Source of the DNA: Lentimicrobiaceae bacterium | Lineage (GTDB): Bacteria > Bacteroidota > Bacteroidia > Bacteroidales > JAGNHN01 | Length of the DNA stretch: 64,000 bases | Direction: 5' to 3' | Assembly: GCA_018001695.1 (NCBI GenBank) | Contig: JAGNHN010000012.1 | Coordinates: forward strand, 1-64,000 | Part shown: in pieces, positions 8,419 to 17,160 of the stretch | Position numbering within the stretch: the first letter of the stretch is position 1 | Layout: each line of letters starts with the position of its first letter | Notes under the pieces: model-generated | Seen by the model: the letters and a program-made list of their open reading frames with translations, nothing else | Database searches by the model: none | Told to the model about the DNA's origin: nothing | Made by a program: the position numbers and the translations under genes

Positions 8419-9558
8419 ATGGCAAAACGAGACTATTACGAAATACTTGAGCTACAGCGCAATGCGACGGAGGCCGAAATCAAGAAAGCTTACCGTAAGA
8501 TGGCATTGCAATACCATCCTGACAAAAATCCGGGGGATACAGCCGCTGAGGAGAAGTTCAAGGAAGCTGCCGAAGCTTACGAGGTGCTGAGTAATCCCGA
8601 GAAGCGCAGAAAGTACGATCAGTTCGGCCATGCCGGCATGGGCAGCAGCAATGGCGGTGGATTCAGCGGTGGCATGAGCATGGAAGACATCTTCAGTCAG
8701 TTTGGAGATATCTTTGGTGGCGCCTTTGGCGGTTTCGGCGGTGGCACCAGGCGAAGGACGGTCAACAGAGGCACCAACCTGAGAATCAAAGTGAAGCTCA
8801 GCCTGGAGGAGATCCTCAGCGGATCTGAAAAGAAGCTGAAAGTCAGGAAGTACGTTGCATGCAGCGACTGCCAGGGTAGCGGGGCCCACCAAGGCTCATC
8901 CAAACAAGCCTGCAGTGCCTGCCGTGGCACCGGACAGATCACGCGTGTCACCTCCACCTTCCTGGGTCAGATGCAAACGACCAGTACCTGTCCACATTGT
9001 GGGGGTGAGGGTCAGGTAATTACAGAAAAATGTCATACCTGCGCGGGCAACGGTATCGTACAAGGGGAAGAAGTCATCAGTGTCCGTATCCCAGCAGGGG
9101 TGATGGAAGGCATGCAGCTTTCGCTGAGCGGTAAAGGCAATGCCGCACCAAGGGGCGGGATACCCGGAGACCTCATCGTGGTCATAGAGGAAGAACCCCA
9201 TCCCGAACTCGAAAGAGATGGTATCCAACTGCATTACGACCTGGATATCAGCTTTGTTGATGCTGCATTAGGTACCTCCGTTGAGATACCCACGCTTGAA
9301 GGCAAAGCCAAGATCCGCATCCCGGCCGGCACCCAGGGTGGTAAGATATTGCGCCTGAAAGGTAAAGGACTGCCATCGGTCGAAGGTTACGGAAGGGGCG
9401 ATCTCCTCGTGACCGTCAACGTTTGGACGCCACGCACCCTTAGCAACCGTGAAAAAGAGCTGCTGGAAGAACTCAGGCACTCACCCAATTTCCAACCACA
9501 ACCCAATAATAAGGAAAAGAGCTTTTTCTCCAGGATGAAAGAATTCTTCCAGGGCTAA
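8419..9558 (+). CDS. dnaJ: Chaperone DnaJ (type I Hsp40)
   Basis: 379 residues with the full class-A layout: J domain (1-70) containing YHPDKNPGD with the HPD that stimulates DnaK ATPase; a Gly/Phe-rich linker ([10 protein letters not shown]...[11 protein letters not shown]); the zinc domain with four CxxCxGxG repeats ([32 protein letters not shown]); and two beta-sandwich substrate-binding domains. It delivers unfolded clients to DnaK. Directly downstream of grpE, so both are likely co-expressed. Confidence 0.97.
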   Translation: MAKRDYYEILELQRNATEAEIKKAYRKMALQYHPDKNPGDTAAEEKFKEAAEAYEVLSNPEKRRKYDQFGHAGMGSSNGGGFSGGMSMEDIFSQFGDIFGGAFGGFGGGTRRRTVNRGTNLRIKVKLSLEEILSGSEKKLKVRKYVACSDCQGSGAHQGSSKQACSACRGTGQITRVTSTFLGQMQTTSTCPHCGGEGQVITEKCHTCAGNGIVQGEEVISVRIPAGVMEGMQLSLSGKGNAAPRGGIPGDLIVVIEEEPHPELERDGIQLHYDLDISFVDAALGTSVEIPTLEGKAKIRIPAGTQGGKILRLKGKGLPSVEGYGRGDLLVTVNVWTPRTLSNREKELLEELRHSPNFQPQPNNKEKSFFSRMKEFFQG

Positions 9559-9577
9559 GCAATCATAAACGCACGCC

Positions 9578-10549
9578 ATGAAACACCTCTTTGAAGCCAG
9601 GCATGTCACTAAAGCCTTCACCGGTCACCTGGCACTGAACGATGTCAGCATCCAGGTTCCGAACCAGAGCATCTTTGGGTTGCTGGGCCCGAACGGGGCA
9701 GGTAAAACGACCCTGATCCGCATCATCAACCAGATCACCGGGCCCGATACGGGAGAGCTGTTGTTCGACGGCAGGAAGCTCAAGCCCGATGATACGGCCC
9801 TGATTGGGTACCTGCCGGAAGAACGTGGCCTCTACAAAAAGATGAAGGTAGGGGAGCAAGCCCTTTACCTGGCCCAGCTCAAAGGGCTGTCGCGGCACGA
9901 CGCCATGACCAGCCTGCGGCATTGGTTCCGCCGCTTCGAAATCGAAGCATGGTGGAACAAGAAAGTGGAAGAGCTTAGCAAGGGGATGCAGCAAAAGGTA
10001 CAGTTCATCGTCACGGTGATCCACAAGCCTCAGCTCCTGATCTTCGACGAACCCTTCTCCGGTTTTGACCCCATCAATGTTAATATTCTCAAAGAGGAGA
10101 TCCTCCGTCTGAAAGATGATGGGGCGACCATCATCTTCAGCACCCATAACATGGCCTCCGTTGAAGAATTGTGTGACCATATCGTACTAATTAACAAAGC
10201 ACAAACCATCCTCAGCGGCTCTGTTGCTGATGTGAAGCAGACTTACAAAAGCAATACGTTTGAGGTGACCTTCAGCGATTTCAGAGGGCATATGGAAGAC
10301 ATCCGCCATAACGGATTCGAAGTTATCAGCGCCACCGCTGACCAGGGTGACGGCAGGATAAGGGCACAGCTCCGCCCTGGACAAACGCCCAATGACCTGC
10401 TCGCCCATCTCATGCGGTATGCCATCATCCATTCCATGGTCGAGATCATTCCCAGCATGAACGAGATCTTCATTCAGCGGGTGAATGAGGATAAACAGCA
10501 ACAAGGCGGGAATGCTACACCCATCCATACAACCCTAACCGGCGAATAA
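9578..10549 (+). CDS. ABC transporter ATP-binding protein (NatA-like)
   Basis: 323 residues. The nucleotide-binding domain (1-~220) shows Walker A GPNGAGKT, signature LSKGMQQK, Walker B LLIFDEPFSG and switch His in STHN. The remaining ~100 residues form the extra C-terminal domain (DUF4162-type) found in this subfamily. It pairs with the permease 18 bp downstream to make an ABC-2 exporter, probably of the sodium, drug or lipid type; the substrate cannot be read. It follows the grpE-dnaJ pair by 19 bp. Confidence 0.92.
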   Translation: MKHLFEARHVTKAFTGHLALNDVSIQVPNQSIFGLLGPNGAGKTTLIRIINQITGPDTGELLFDGRKLKPDDTALIGYLPEERGLYKKMKVGEQALYLAQLKGLSRHDAMTSLRHWFRRFEIEAWWNKKVEELSKGMQQKVQFIVTVIHKPQLLIFDEPFSGFDPINVNILKEEILRLKDDGATIIFSTHNMASVEELCDHIVLINKAQTILSGSVADVKQTYKSNTFEVTFSDFRGHMEDIRHNGFEVISATADQGDGRIRAQLRPGQTPNDLLAHLMRYAIIHSMVEIIPSMNEIFIQRVNEDKQQQGGNATPIHTTLTGE

Positions 10550-10567
10550 CATAAAAATGATCTGAAC

Positions 10568-11893
10568 ATGAACAAGATACTTCTCATTATCAGTCGGGAA
10601 TACCTGGTCAGGGTTAAGAAGCGTGCTTTTATCATCATGACATTTCTGGGACCCGTTCTCATGGCCTCCCTCTTTATTGTGCCTATCTGGGTGGCCCAGA
10701 TGACCGATAAAACCTATAGACTGGGCGTCGTGGATGATTCGGGCTTATTTTCCGGGAAATTCAGGGCCAACAGCGAAATAGAAGTGACATGGCTGGAGCA
10801 GGATATTGAAGCGGCCAAATCGGCATTCAAAGAAAGTGGCCTGGATGTCATCCTGCATATCCCTGGCACCCAGCTTAATGTGCCGGAAAAGGCAATTCTG
10901 TACAGCGAAAAACAGCCAAGCCTGAACGTCAAGATGTATGTTCAGGACAATATGAAACGGGTGGTGGAGGGCCAGAAGCTGGCAGCCAGCGGGGTGGATG
11001 AGAACATCCTCAAATCCATTTCTACCAGCATCAACGTGACCACGATCAAGATCGGCGGTGACGGCGTAGAGAAGAAGACCTTCACTGAAGTCAGCATGGT
11101 GCTGGGACTGGTAGCCGGTATCATGATCTATTTCTTCATCTTTATGTACGGATCGCAGGTCATGCGCGGGGTCATCGAAGAGAAGACCAGCCGCATCGTT
11201 GAGGTCATCGTCTCTTCTGTGAAACCCTTCCAGCTTATGATGGGAAAAGTCATCGGCGTGGCCCTGGTCGGTCTCACACAGTTCATGCTCTGGGTGGTCC
11301 TGACATTCGCAATTGTCAGCGTTTTCCAGCTTGCCTACGGCGACAGCCTCCAGTTTATGAGCGGCACAGGCATTGAGAATGCCAACAGGCTCATCCCGCA
11401 AGCGGAAGAGGAGATCATGGCCCAAGGGACGAGTCAGCTAACCAAGGTTTTTGAAGTCATAGATTCCATCAATTTCCCGGTGATGATCCTGAGCTTTCTC
11501 TTCTTCTTCATCGGAGGTTACCTTTTATACGCCGCTCTCTTCGCTGCGATCGGGTCGGCGGTTGACAATGAGACGGATACCCAGCAGTTCATGATGCCCG
11601 TTACGATTCCACTCATCCTGGCAATCGTCCTGGCCCAGTTTGTCATCAACAATCCCGAGGGACCGGTTGCCTTCTGGTTATCCATCATACCCCTGACCTC
11701 CCCCATCATCATGATGCTGCGCATACCGTTTGGGGTGCCTGTTTTTGATGTGGTGCTCTCGGTGGTATTGCTGGTCGCAGGTTTTGTCGGTGCCATCTGG
11801 TTAGCCGGGAAGATATACCGCACAGGCATCCTGATGTACGGGAAGAAAGTCAATTACGCAGAGCTCTGGAAATGGCTCAGGTACAAGGCCTGA
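10568..11893 (+). CDS. ABC-2 type transporter permease (NatB-like)
   Basis: 441 residues with the ABC2_membrane_3 architecture: one N-terminal TM (AFIIMTFLGPVLMASLFIVPIW), a long extracytoplasmic domain (about 45-180), then a bundle of about five TMs (VSMVLGLVAGIMIYFFIFMYG, a VALVGLTQFMLWVVLTFAIV-type segment, PVMILSFLFFFIGGYLLYA, IPLILAIVLAQFVI, VVLSVVLLVAGFVGAIWL). The motif RGVIEEKTSRIVEVIVSSV between TMs is the usual coupling segment in this family. It partners the ATPase immediately upstream. Confidence 0.92.
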   Translation: MNKILLIISREYLVRVKKRAFIIMTFLGPVLMASLFIVPIWVAQMTDKTYRLGVVDDSGLFSGKFRANSEIEVTWLEQDIEAAKSAFKESGLDVILHIPGTQLNVPEKAILYSEKQPSLNVKMYVQDNMKRVVEGQKLAASGVDENILKSISTSINVTTIKIGGDGVEKKTFTEVSMVLGLVAGIMIYFFIFMYGSQVMRGVIEEKTSRIVEVIVSSVKPFQLMMGKVIGVALVGLTQFMLWVVLTFAIVSVFQLAYGDSLQFMSGTGIENANRLIPQAEEEIMAQGTSQLTKVFEVIDSINFPVMILSFLFFFIGGYLLYAALFAAIGSAVDNETDTQQFMMPVTIPLILAIVLAQFVINNPEGPVAFWLSIIPLTSPIIMMLRIPFGVPVFDVVLSVVLLVAGFVGAIWLAGKIYRTGILMYGKKVNYAELWKWLRYKA

Positions 11894-11927
11894 GGCCCAT
11901 GAAAGGAGACTGAATGAATAAGGTATT

Positions 11928-13115
11928 ATGGCAAAGAAAAAGCAAGCGACCCAGCGCATCCTGGTCATTGATGATGAGCGCAGCATCCGCAGCACCTTAA
12001 AGGACATCCTGGAATATGAGCATTATCTGGTAGATGAGGCAGTGGATGGTCCTTCAGCTTTGGAGATGATTCGTCAGGCTGACCCAGCCTATGATGTCAT
12101 CCTTTGCGACATTAAGATGCCCGGTATGGATGGTATCGAGGTGTTGGAGCAGGCATTGCAGCTCACCACCAACCCCATTATCATGATATCCGGTCATGGT
12201 ACGATTGAAACCGCTGTTGATGCCATCAAGAAGGGTGCCTATGATTACATTGCCAAGCCACCGGACATGAACCGCCTGCTGGTCACCATCCGCAATGCCA
12301 TGGATCGCACGCTGCTGGTGGAAGAGACCAGAAAACTTAAGCGGCAGGTCAACAAGGCCTATGACATGATTGGTGAGTCGGATAAGATCATGGAGATCAA
12401 GCGGTTGATTGAAAGGGTTGCCCCTTCTGATGCCCGCGTCCTGATCACAGGCCGAAACGGCACTGGCAAAGAACTGGTAGCCAGATGGTTGCACGAGCTT
12501 AGCCAGCGGTCTTCAGGGCCATTTATCGAAGTCAACTGCGCCGCCATACCATCCGAACTAATTGAAAGTCAATTATTTGGACACGAAAAAGGATCTTTTA
12601 CCTCCGCCGATCGTCAGCGCAAAGGAGATTTCGAGCTGGCAAATGGGGGCACCTTATTCCTGGATGAGATCGGAGACATGAGTCTGGCCGCGCAGGCCAA
12701 AGTTTTGCGTGCTTTGCAGGAAAACAGCATCACGCGGGTAGGTGGAGAAAAGGCAATACCGGTTGATGTGCGCGTCGTCGCGGCCACCAATAAGGACCTG
12801 GCGGAAGAGATCCATGCCGGAAAATTCAGGGAAGACCTGTATCACCGCCTCAGTGTGATCCTGATCAAAGTACCGGCCTTAAATGAACGGCTTGAGGATA
12901 TTCCTTTGCTGGCGGATCATTTTCTGAGCCAGATGACGGCCAGTCAGGGAAAGCCTCCGGTATTCTTCAGCGAGGAGGCCATACAGGCCCTGCAGGAGCT
13001 CACCTGGACCGGCAATATCCGCGAGTTGCGCAACGTCGTCGAGCGACTGGCTATCCTGTGCGATGGAGAAATCACCCGTGCCGATGTTGCGCGTTTCGCC
13101 AGCCCACTTAAATGA
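11928..13115 (+). CDS. Sigma-54-type AAA+ response regulator lacking a DNA-binding domain
   Basis: 395 residues. The receiver domain (1-~125) has the acidic pair IDDE, the phospho-acceptor Asp61 in LCDIKMPGMDG, Ser88 and Lys110. The AAA+ domain (about 148-390) has Walker A GRNGTGKE, Walker B GGTLFLDEIGD and the WTGNIRELRNVVERL sensor region. Two oddities: the sigma-54 contact loop GAFTGA is GSFTSA (222-227), and the protein ends right after the AAA+ domain, with no Fis-type HTH. Proteins of this shape are, from memory, common in Bacteroidota; whether they activate sigma-54 promoters is unclear. No histidine kinase or rpoN lies in the window. The tmRNA gene follows 114 bp downstream. Confidence 0.9.
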   Translation: MAKKKQATQRILVIDDERSIRSTLKDILEYEHYLVDEAVDGPSALEMIRQADPAYDVILCDIKMPGMDGIEVLEQALQLTTNPIIMISGHGTIETAVDAIKKGAYDYIAKPPDMNRLLVTIRNAMDRTLLVEETRKLKRQVNKAYDMIGESDKIMEIKRLIERVAPSDARVLITGRNGTGKELVARWLHELSQRSSGPFIEVNCAAIPSELIESQLFGHEKGSFTSADRQRKGDFELANGGTLFLDEIGDMSLAAQAKVLRALQENSITRVGGEKAIPVDVRVVAATNKDLAEEIHAGKFREDLYHRLSVILIKVPALNERLEDIPLLADHFLSQMTASQGKPPVFFSEEAIQALQELTWTGNIRELRNVVERLAILCDGEITRADVARFASPLK

Positions 13116-13136
13116 CCATTCCTGGCATTATTGTTG

Positions 13137-13144
13137 TATCTTTG
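13137..13144 (+). promoter_or_regulatory. TAnnTTTG promoter box for tmRNA
   Basis: TATCTTTG, a perfect match to the Bacteroidota -7 element, 85 nt before the mature tmRNA 5' end. The expected transcription start near 13150 falls at the beginning of the heptad array, which would therefore be transcribed as the pre-tmRNA leader. Confidence 0.65.
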
Positions 13145-13150
13145 CAGTCG

Positions 13151-13227
13151 CTGATCGCTGATCGCTGATCGCTGATCGCTGATCGCTGATCGCTGATCGC
13201 TGATCGCTGTCAACTGACAACTGACCC
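13151..13227 (+). repeat. CTGNNNN heptad array in the tmRNA leader
   Basis: Eleven consecutive 7-bp units: eight CTGATCG, then CTGTCAA, CTGACAA and CTGACCC, ending 2 nt before the mature tmRNA. The final part is identical over 32 nt to the array upstream of rpsO (57520-57551). Similar heptad arrays are known as short tandem repeats in other bacterial phyla; function here is unknown. Confidence 0.9.
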
Positions 13228-13229
13228 CC

Positions 13230-13596
13230 GGGGCTGACCTGGTTTTGACAGCAAGGAAGTGGATATGTAAGCACGCCGGGCATTGAAGATGAGGCCCGTT
13301 AACAACCAGCTTCGCCGCCAATAACTGGCAACAATTCTTACGCGTTAGCCGCCTAAGCAAAGCTTAGTGCCGCTTTCCGCTTCCCGGGGAGCCCTGTCCA
13401 TCGGCGCTCCGGTTCAAGCGTCGCAAAAGATGGAATAGTTTTTGCAAAGTCCCGGTGCAAAGGCGAAACAAAGGGAATAAGGATACCATGGGCAGGCCTC
13501 TGGCCAGTGGGATCCCGACAAGACAAGGTGAGGATAAGCGTGTAGAAAGCCTGTTTGCTGCTTGCCTGGACCGGGGTTCGAATCCCCGCAGCTCCA
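13230..13596 (+). ncRNA. ssrA: Transfer-messenger RNA (tmRNA, SsrA)
   Basis: A 367-nt single-piece tmRNA. The 5' end GGGGCTGACCTGGTTTTGAC and the 3' end, with T-arm GGGGTTCGAATCCCC and CAGCTCC plus discriminator A, form the tRNA-Ala-like acceptor: seven pairs between GGGGCTG and CAGCTCC, one of them G-U. CCA is not encoded and must be added. The tag reading frame runs from GGC at 13327 to TAA at 13354-13356 and reads GNNSYALAA, ending in the protease-recognised ALAA typical of the phylum. With SmpB it rescues stalled ribosomes and tags nascent proteins. Transcription likely starts at the TATCTTTG box (13137) and ends at the hairpin at 13629. Confidence 0.96.
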
Positions 13597-13628
13597 CTTG
13601 ATGATCAACACAGGCCGTAAGGCGGATG

Positions 13629-13661
13629 CGAGTTCCTGCAAAAAGGAACTCGTTTCTTTTT
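13629..13661 (+). terminator. Rho-independent terminator of tmRNA
   Basis: Perfect 9-bp stem CGAGTTCCT / AGGAACTCG with a six-base loop GCAAAA, followed by TTTCTTTTT. It lies 32 nt after the tmRNA 3' end. Confidence 0.9.
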
Positions 13662-13673
13662 GTGGGGCGAGCA

Positions 13674-13973
13674 GCCACGCTGTCCGTAGCGTCCACGCTA
13701 CGGACCTGATAATCATAAGTTTCACCGCTATGCGCAATGGACATCGCTACACAGGGTACGGCTGGAGCTTACACTTTATTTCGTGCGTAGCGAAGACGCT
13801 ACGCACAACGTTAATCATGGGTTTTGCCACGCTGTCCGTAGCGTCCACGCTACGGACCTGATAATCATAAGTTTCACCGCTATGCGCAATGGACATCGCT
13901 ACACAGGGCGCGGCTGGAGCCTACACTTTATTTCGTGCGTAGCGAAGACGCTACGCACAAGGTTAATCATGGG
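13674..13973. repeat. 152-bp tandem duplication carrying inverted REP-like hairpins (BIME-like)
   Basis: Two direct copies with a period of 152 bp (13674-13825 and 13826-~13973) differing at only a few positions. Each copy has two 10-bp-stem hairpins: A, GTCCGTAGCG-TCCA-CGCTACGGAC (13682-13705 and 13834-13857), and B, GTGCGTAGCG-AAGA-CGCTACGCAC (13783-13806 and 13935-13958). B is close to A in reverse orientation (shared core GTAGCGTC..CGCTAC), the arrangement of a bacterial interspersed mosaic element. No RAYT transposase is in the window. The open reading frames seen inside the repeat are by-products of its composition. Confidence 0.92.
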
Positions 13974-14016
13974 CCTGGCATAATCATGCCTACTGATGAA
14001 TCCATCATTCAAACAA

Positions 14017-14051
14017 TGAGACCGGCTCGCGCGTGGCTAGAACCGGTCTCA
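14017..14051. terminator. Hairpin between the repeat and a convergent gene
   Basis: 9-bp perfect stem TGAGACCGG / CCGGTCTCA with a 17-nt loop, followed on the plus strand by AATTTAAT. It lies 32 bp beyond the stop of the minus-strand gene at 14084 and could terminate either direction; the U-tract is poor, so the call is moderate. Confidence 0.55.
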
Positions 14052-14083
14052 ATTTAATGCGATGGTCCAGAATGAGGCCCTGG

Positions 14084-15418
14084 CTAATTCTTTATCAGCT
14101 TTCCGCTATAAACTTCACTTCCCAACACGACTCGGTAAACATAAAGGGCAGGTGAAAGTCCTTCCATGGAGATCCTTGTTTTACCTTCAAACTTTTCCGC
14201 GCGAACGACCCTCCCATGGCTATCTATGACAGTTAGCTCCGCCAATGCATGGCCTCCATCAATATTCACATCCAGGAAATCCGCAACCGGATTGGGAAAG
14301 ATCCGGACTGGTATCACCTCAGCCGTCAGCGATGGCGCTGAAGTCTGTACGGTATAATATAACGTAACATTGTACATGGGAACCCATTGATTCATTACAT
14401 AGGTTGAATGGACAAGCGACGTGATCATGTAATCCCATGTATACCAGAAAGGTACGATGAGGTCTGATAGAGGAACACTTAAATTGTAGTTGTAATCCGA
14501 TTTGTAGGAAGGGATCCAAGTATTTGACTGATAGTCATAATCATATGCAATTTCAGTCTGAAGATTACCCATCGTACCATATGTATACTCCGTCTTATAG
14601 GTTGCAATCCAGTTGTTAATGCTGCTTTCCCACTCATACTCAGTCAACAGGATCATGTCTCCACTGGCATTAAAGACATAGGCCGTCTTTGACTCCTGCT
14701 GCCAGGTTAAGGTGAAACTATCATAAAAGTAATAAATGTAATGCAGCAACTGGTTGCTAGTGTTGTAGGTGTACTCGTCCTTTCCTGTGAGCAGCCATAC
14801 AGAAGACCAGTCATAGTAGTAATACAGAATCTCGTTCACCTCACCATTTGACAGATAGCTGTACTCAGATTTACTGGCAGGCATCCAGCTGTTGCCAAAT
14901 CCATCCCAATATGAAGAAATCTCCATCACCAAAACATTATTGGCATTAAACGTATAATCCAACTTATAGGAGGGTTCCCAAAGGCTATTCACCTCGTCCC
15001 ATGCGTACTCAGTCTCCGTCAGGAGCAACCAGTTAGGGTTGTAGGTATACTCCGTCCGGTAAGATGGTAACCATTGGTTCAATGCTGACTCAAAGAAATA
15101 GCTGATCTCCTCCGTAAGCTGGTCAAATGCGTTGTAGGTATACACATCCTTAAAATCACTGACCGACATGGCACTATCCAATCGATGCTTGCTGTTGGGA
15201 GCCCAATCGGCACCCTGATACTGATTATTCAATTGTCTGATACGCTCCAGTTTCTGAAGGGCAGTCAGATCCGAAAGGCCAGAGATACCCGGCCGCTCAG
15301 TCTTATAAGCACCTCCATTGTTCAAATGAACATTAATCCGGTTTGAAACAGCCTCCTGTCCTGCAGCCTCGCTTATGAGCAGGAAAGAGGTAAGAAATGC
15401 AACTAACAGTGTTTTCAT
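14084..15418 (-). CDS. Secreted Tyr-rich repeat protein with T9SS sorting domain
   Basis: 444 residues. A signal peptide (LLVAFLTSFLLISEAAGQ) is followed by a short linker and about eight tandem repeats of 30-31 residues (roughly residues 80-330) with the consensus (E/D)YTYNxxxxL...YxxDxxxNxWxPSYK. Examples start EYTYNPNWLL, DYTFNANNVL, EYTYNTSNQL and EYTYGTMGNL. The pattern recalls YD/RHS-type repeats that build beta-solenoids, but with strict Tyr/Trp positions of its own. The last ~75 residues are a T9SS type A domain (VRIFPNPVADFLDV ... SPALYVYRVVLG ... SGKLIKN). Likely cell-surface; the ligand is unknown. Single gene, convergent with the BIME-like region. Confidence 0.85.
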   Translation of the reverse strand: MKTLLVAFLTSFLLISEAAGQEAVSNRINVHLNNGGAYKTERPGISGLSDLTALQKLERIRQLNNQYQGADWAPNSKHRLDSAMSVSDFKDVYTYNAFDQLTEEISYFFESALNQWLPSYRTEYTYNPNWLLLTETEYAWDEVNSLWEPSYKLDYTFNANNVLVMEISSYWDGFGNSWMPASKSEYSYLSNGEVNEILYYYYDWSSVWLLTGKDEYTYNTSNQLLHYIYYFYDSFTLTWQQESKTAYVFNASGDMILLTEYEWESSINNWIATYKTEYTYGTMGNLQTEIAYDYDYQSNTWIPSYKSDYNYNLSVPLSDLIVPFWYTWDYMITSLVHSTYVMNQWVPMYNVTLYYTVQTSAPSLTAEVIPVRIFPNPVADFLDVNIDGGHALAELTVIDSHGRVVRAEKFEGKTRISMEGLSPALYVYRVVLGSEVYSGKLIKN

Positions 15419-15781
15419 CTTTGTTGTGGGTTGTTGTGTGGGTTAGTTTAATTGATCTGGCAGAAAATGAGCCTTCATGCCTGTTTGTAATAATTCACTC
15501 AAAGGCGGTTTGAAGCAAAAACAATGCCACAATTTCGAAGAGTATTATCCTGGAAAATTTTCTCTGGGTTTATCATATTAACCCTCCACACAAGGCCACC
15601 CCCCCAAAAAAAAGCAGACCCACCAAAAGGCAGGCCTGCTTCCGCGTGTTAATGAAGTATGTCAGCCGGCGTCGCTCCTATCAAACCCTTATCCTATTTA
15701 GACGTGCCAGCTGAAGATAAACGCGGTCTCATCTGAAATCACGGCAGCCCCTAGCTCAGGCTGGTCATGATTCAATCAATA
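15419..15781. other. Intergenic region between two minus-strand genes
   Basis: Holds a probable minus-strand terminator (15606-15641) and the unseen promoter of the gene starting at 15418. I recognise no RNA motif or gene in the remainder. Confidence 0.5.
15606..15641 (-). terminator. Rho-independent terminator after the porin-like gene
   Basis: On the minus strand AGCAGGCC pairs with GGTCTGCT (8 bp, one G-U), followed by TTTTTTTT. It lies ~140 nt beyond the stop at 15782. Confidence 0.7.
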
Positions 15782-17062
15782 TTATTGGTTCTTCAGGAAA
15801 ACCGGTTTAAAGATCAACATGCACCATGCCCAGTTGTTAACCTCGGCGTGATCCCCGCCTTTCAATACTTCGAGTGAGGGTGTACCGAACATCTGTGAAT
15901 ACCCCAACCTGATACTCGCCTGAGGATTCAGGGTATAACCCAGGCTCAGGTCGATCTCCGTACCTAAAGTCCTTTCCATGGCTGTATTGGGCTTAACAGG
16001 ATCCGCGATATCAGCGGCTGCCATGAGATAATGGGCATACAATCCAAATGTATAAGCATCCCGCTTATAATCAAACTTCATATAAGGATTGACAAGTCCG
16101 ACGCTGTTCAGGTGGTTGCCCACATAGAAATAATCCATCCACCCGTTGAAAGCATGGTTGGTGCCATAGAGCGGGTTGAAGGCGGTGATTTTATCGCCCG
16201 GATCTAACTGGCTTATCCCGGACAACTGCTCAACCCCCATAGTAAACAGATAGTTTTCTGAGAGCCTGTAGGCCAGCTCCAGGCTGAGGTTGGTTGCACT
16301 GACTTCCTTACCTGTCCCATTCTTACCGCCCTGGAAGTAAGCATAACCCGTGAAGGTCATTGCATCGTGCTGATAGACAGCATGAAGGCCTGTGGTCTGA
16401 CTGTATTCTATCTCCTGGTCAATCACCTGGTTGGCGGTATCCTTGATATTAACCGGCCGCCCATTATTGAGAAAAAGGAAGCTCAGGCTGAGTTTATTGA
16501 ATTTCCGGTTCAGCCATAAGTATTGCATGGCTTTATAGGCATCCGGTCCGAAATAATAGTTATTGGTGAGGCTCCCGGACTCATGGTAGGCAAGTCCCAG
16601 GTGCATCTTGAAGTCTTTCTCGTACTTCAACACAACGGCATCATGCGAACGTGCCTGTTGTACCCAGTCGACATTGCCAAAGATGCGGGCATTGTCGTAC
16701 ACCAGTTCCTGACGTCCGGCTTTCACGGACCATCCCTTGCAAAACAGCCATTCGGCCCATGCCTGGTGAACGGAAACTGCATGGTCTTCGTTACCCACCA
16801 ACTGCGGCTGGCTACCCCAGAGCCTCACATCCTGCAGCACCAGTCCGGTGCGGAAACCTGAACCTGCATAGTCCAGATTGAGCCGCGTACGCTGTGTGAT
16901 GAAGGTTCCCGGTTTCTGATCGTTGCCGACCAGGGATTTGTATCCATGGTTATACTCCAACCTGGGCCTGAATTCGCCACTGAGCGTAAACTGGGCTATT
17001 GTATGATGGCTGGACAAGCAAGCTATCAGCGCAAACAAGAGGATTTGTCTTTGTCCTATCAT
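15782..17062 (-). CDS. Alginate-export/porin-like outer-membrane protein
   Basis: 426 residues with signal peptide ILLFALIACLSSHHTIAQ. The mature start TLSGEFRPRLEYNHGY, then ITQRTRLNLDYAG, VHQAWAEWLFCKGWSVKAGRQEL and NVDWVQQARSHDAVVLKY are typical of the AlgE-like 'alginate export' barrel family used for outer-membrane passage of anions and sugars in many Bacteroidota. Strands continue to the end (SIRLGYSQMFGTPSL ... AWCMLIFKPVF). The substrate is unknown. It is followed by its own terminator and preceded by the CDF gene 98 bp upstream on the same strand. Confidence 0.82.
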   Translation of the reverse strand: MIGQRQILLFALIACLSSHHTIAQFTLSGEFRPRLEYNHGYKSLVGNDQKPGTFITQRTRLNLDYAGSGFRTGLVLQDVRLWGSQPQLVGNEDHAVSVHQAWAEWLFCKGWSVKAGRQELVYDNARIFGNVDWVQQARSHDAVVLKYEKDFKMHLGLAYHESGSLTNNYYFGPDAYKAMQYLWLNRKFNKLSLSFLFLNNGRPVNIKDTANQVIDQEIEYSQTTGLHAVYQHDAMTFTGYAYFQGGKNGTGKEVSATNLSLELAYRLSENYLFTMGVEQLSGISQLDPGDKITAFNPLYGTNHAFNGWMDYFYVGNHLNSVGLVNPYMKFDYKRDAYTFGLYAHYLMAAADIADPVKPNTAMERTLGTEIDLSLGYTLNPQASIRLGYSQMFGTPSLEVLKGGDHAEVNNWAWCMLIFKPVFLKNQ

Positions 17063-17160
17063 GGTGTTACAATATTTAGGTACTAAATTAACTATTTAAC
17101 CCAACAAACCAATCTCGGCAAGAATATTTCTTTTGAGGAACCAGGTGAAGCAGGCTGATA

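Noticed and set aside
13561-13600. tmRNA 3' end as an integration site
   Set aside because: This is a common attB, but no second copy of the 3' end and no intact integrase is in the window.
13674-13973. Possible CRISPR array
   Set aside because: Only two copies, 152-bp period, no spacer variation and no cas genes; fits a tandem duplication of a BIME-like element.
13562-13983. Two reading frames of 99 and 66 codons on the plus strand
   Set aside because: They run through the tmRNA 3' end, its terminator and the duplicated hairpin repeat; the shared peptide simply reflects the DNA duplication.
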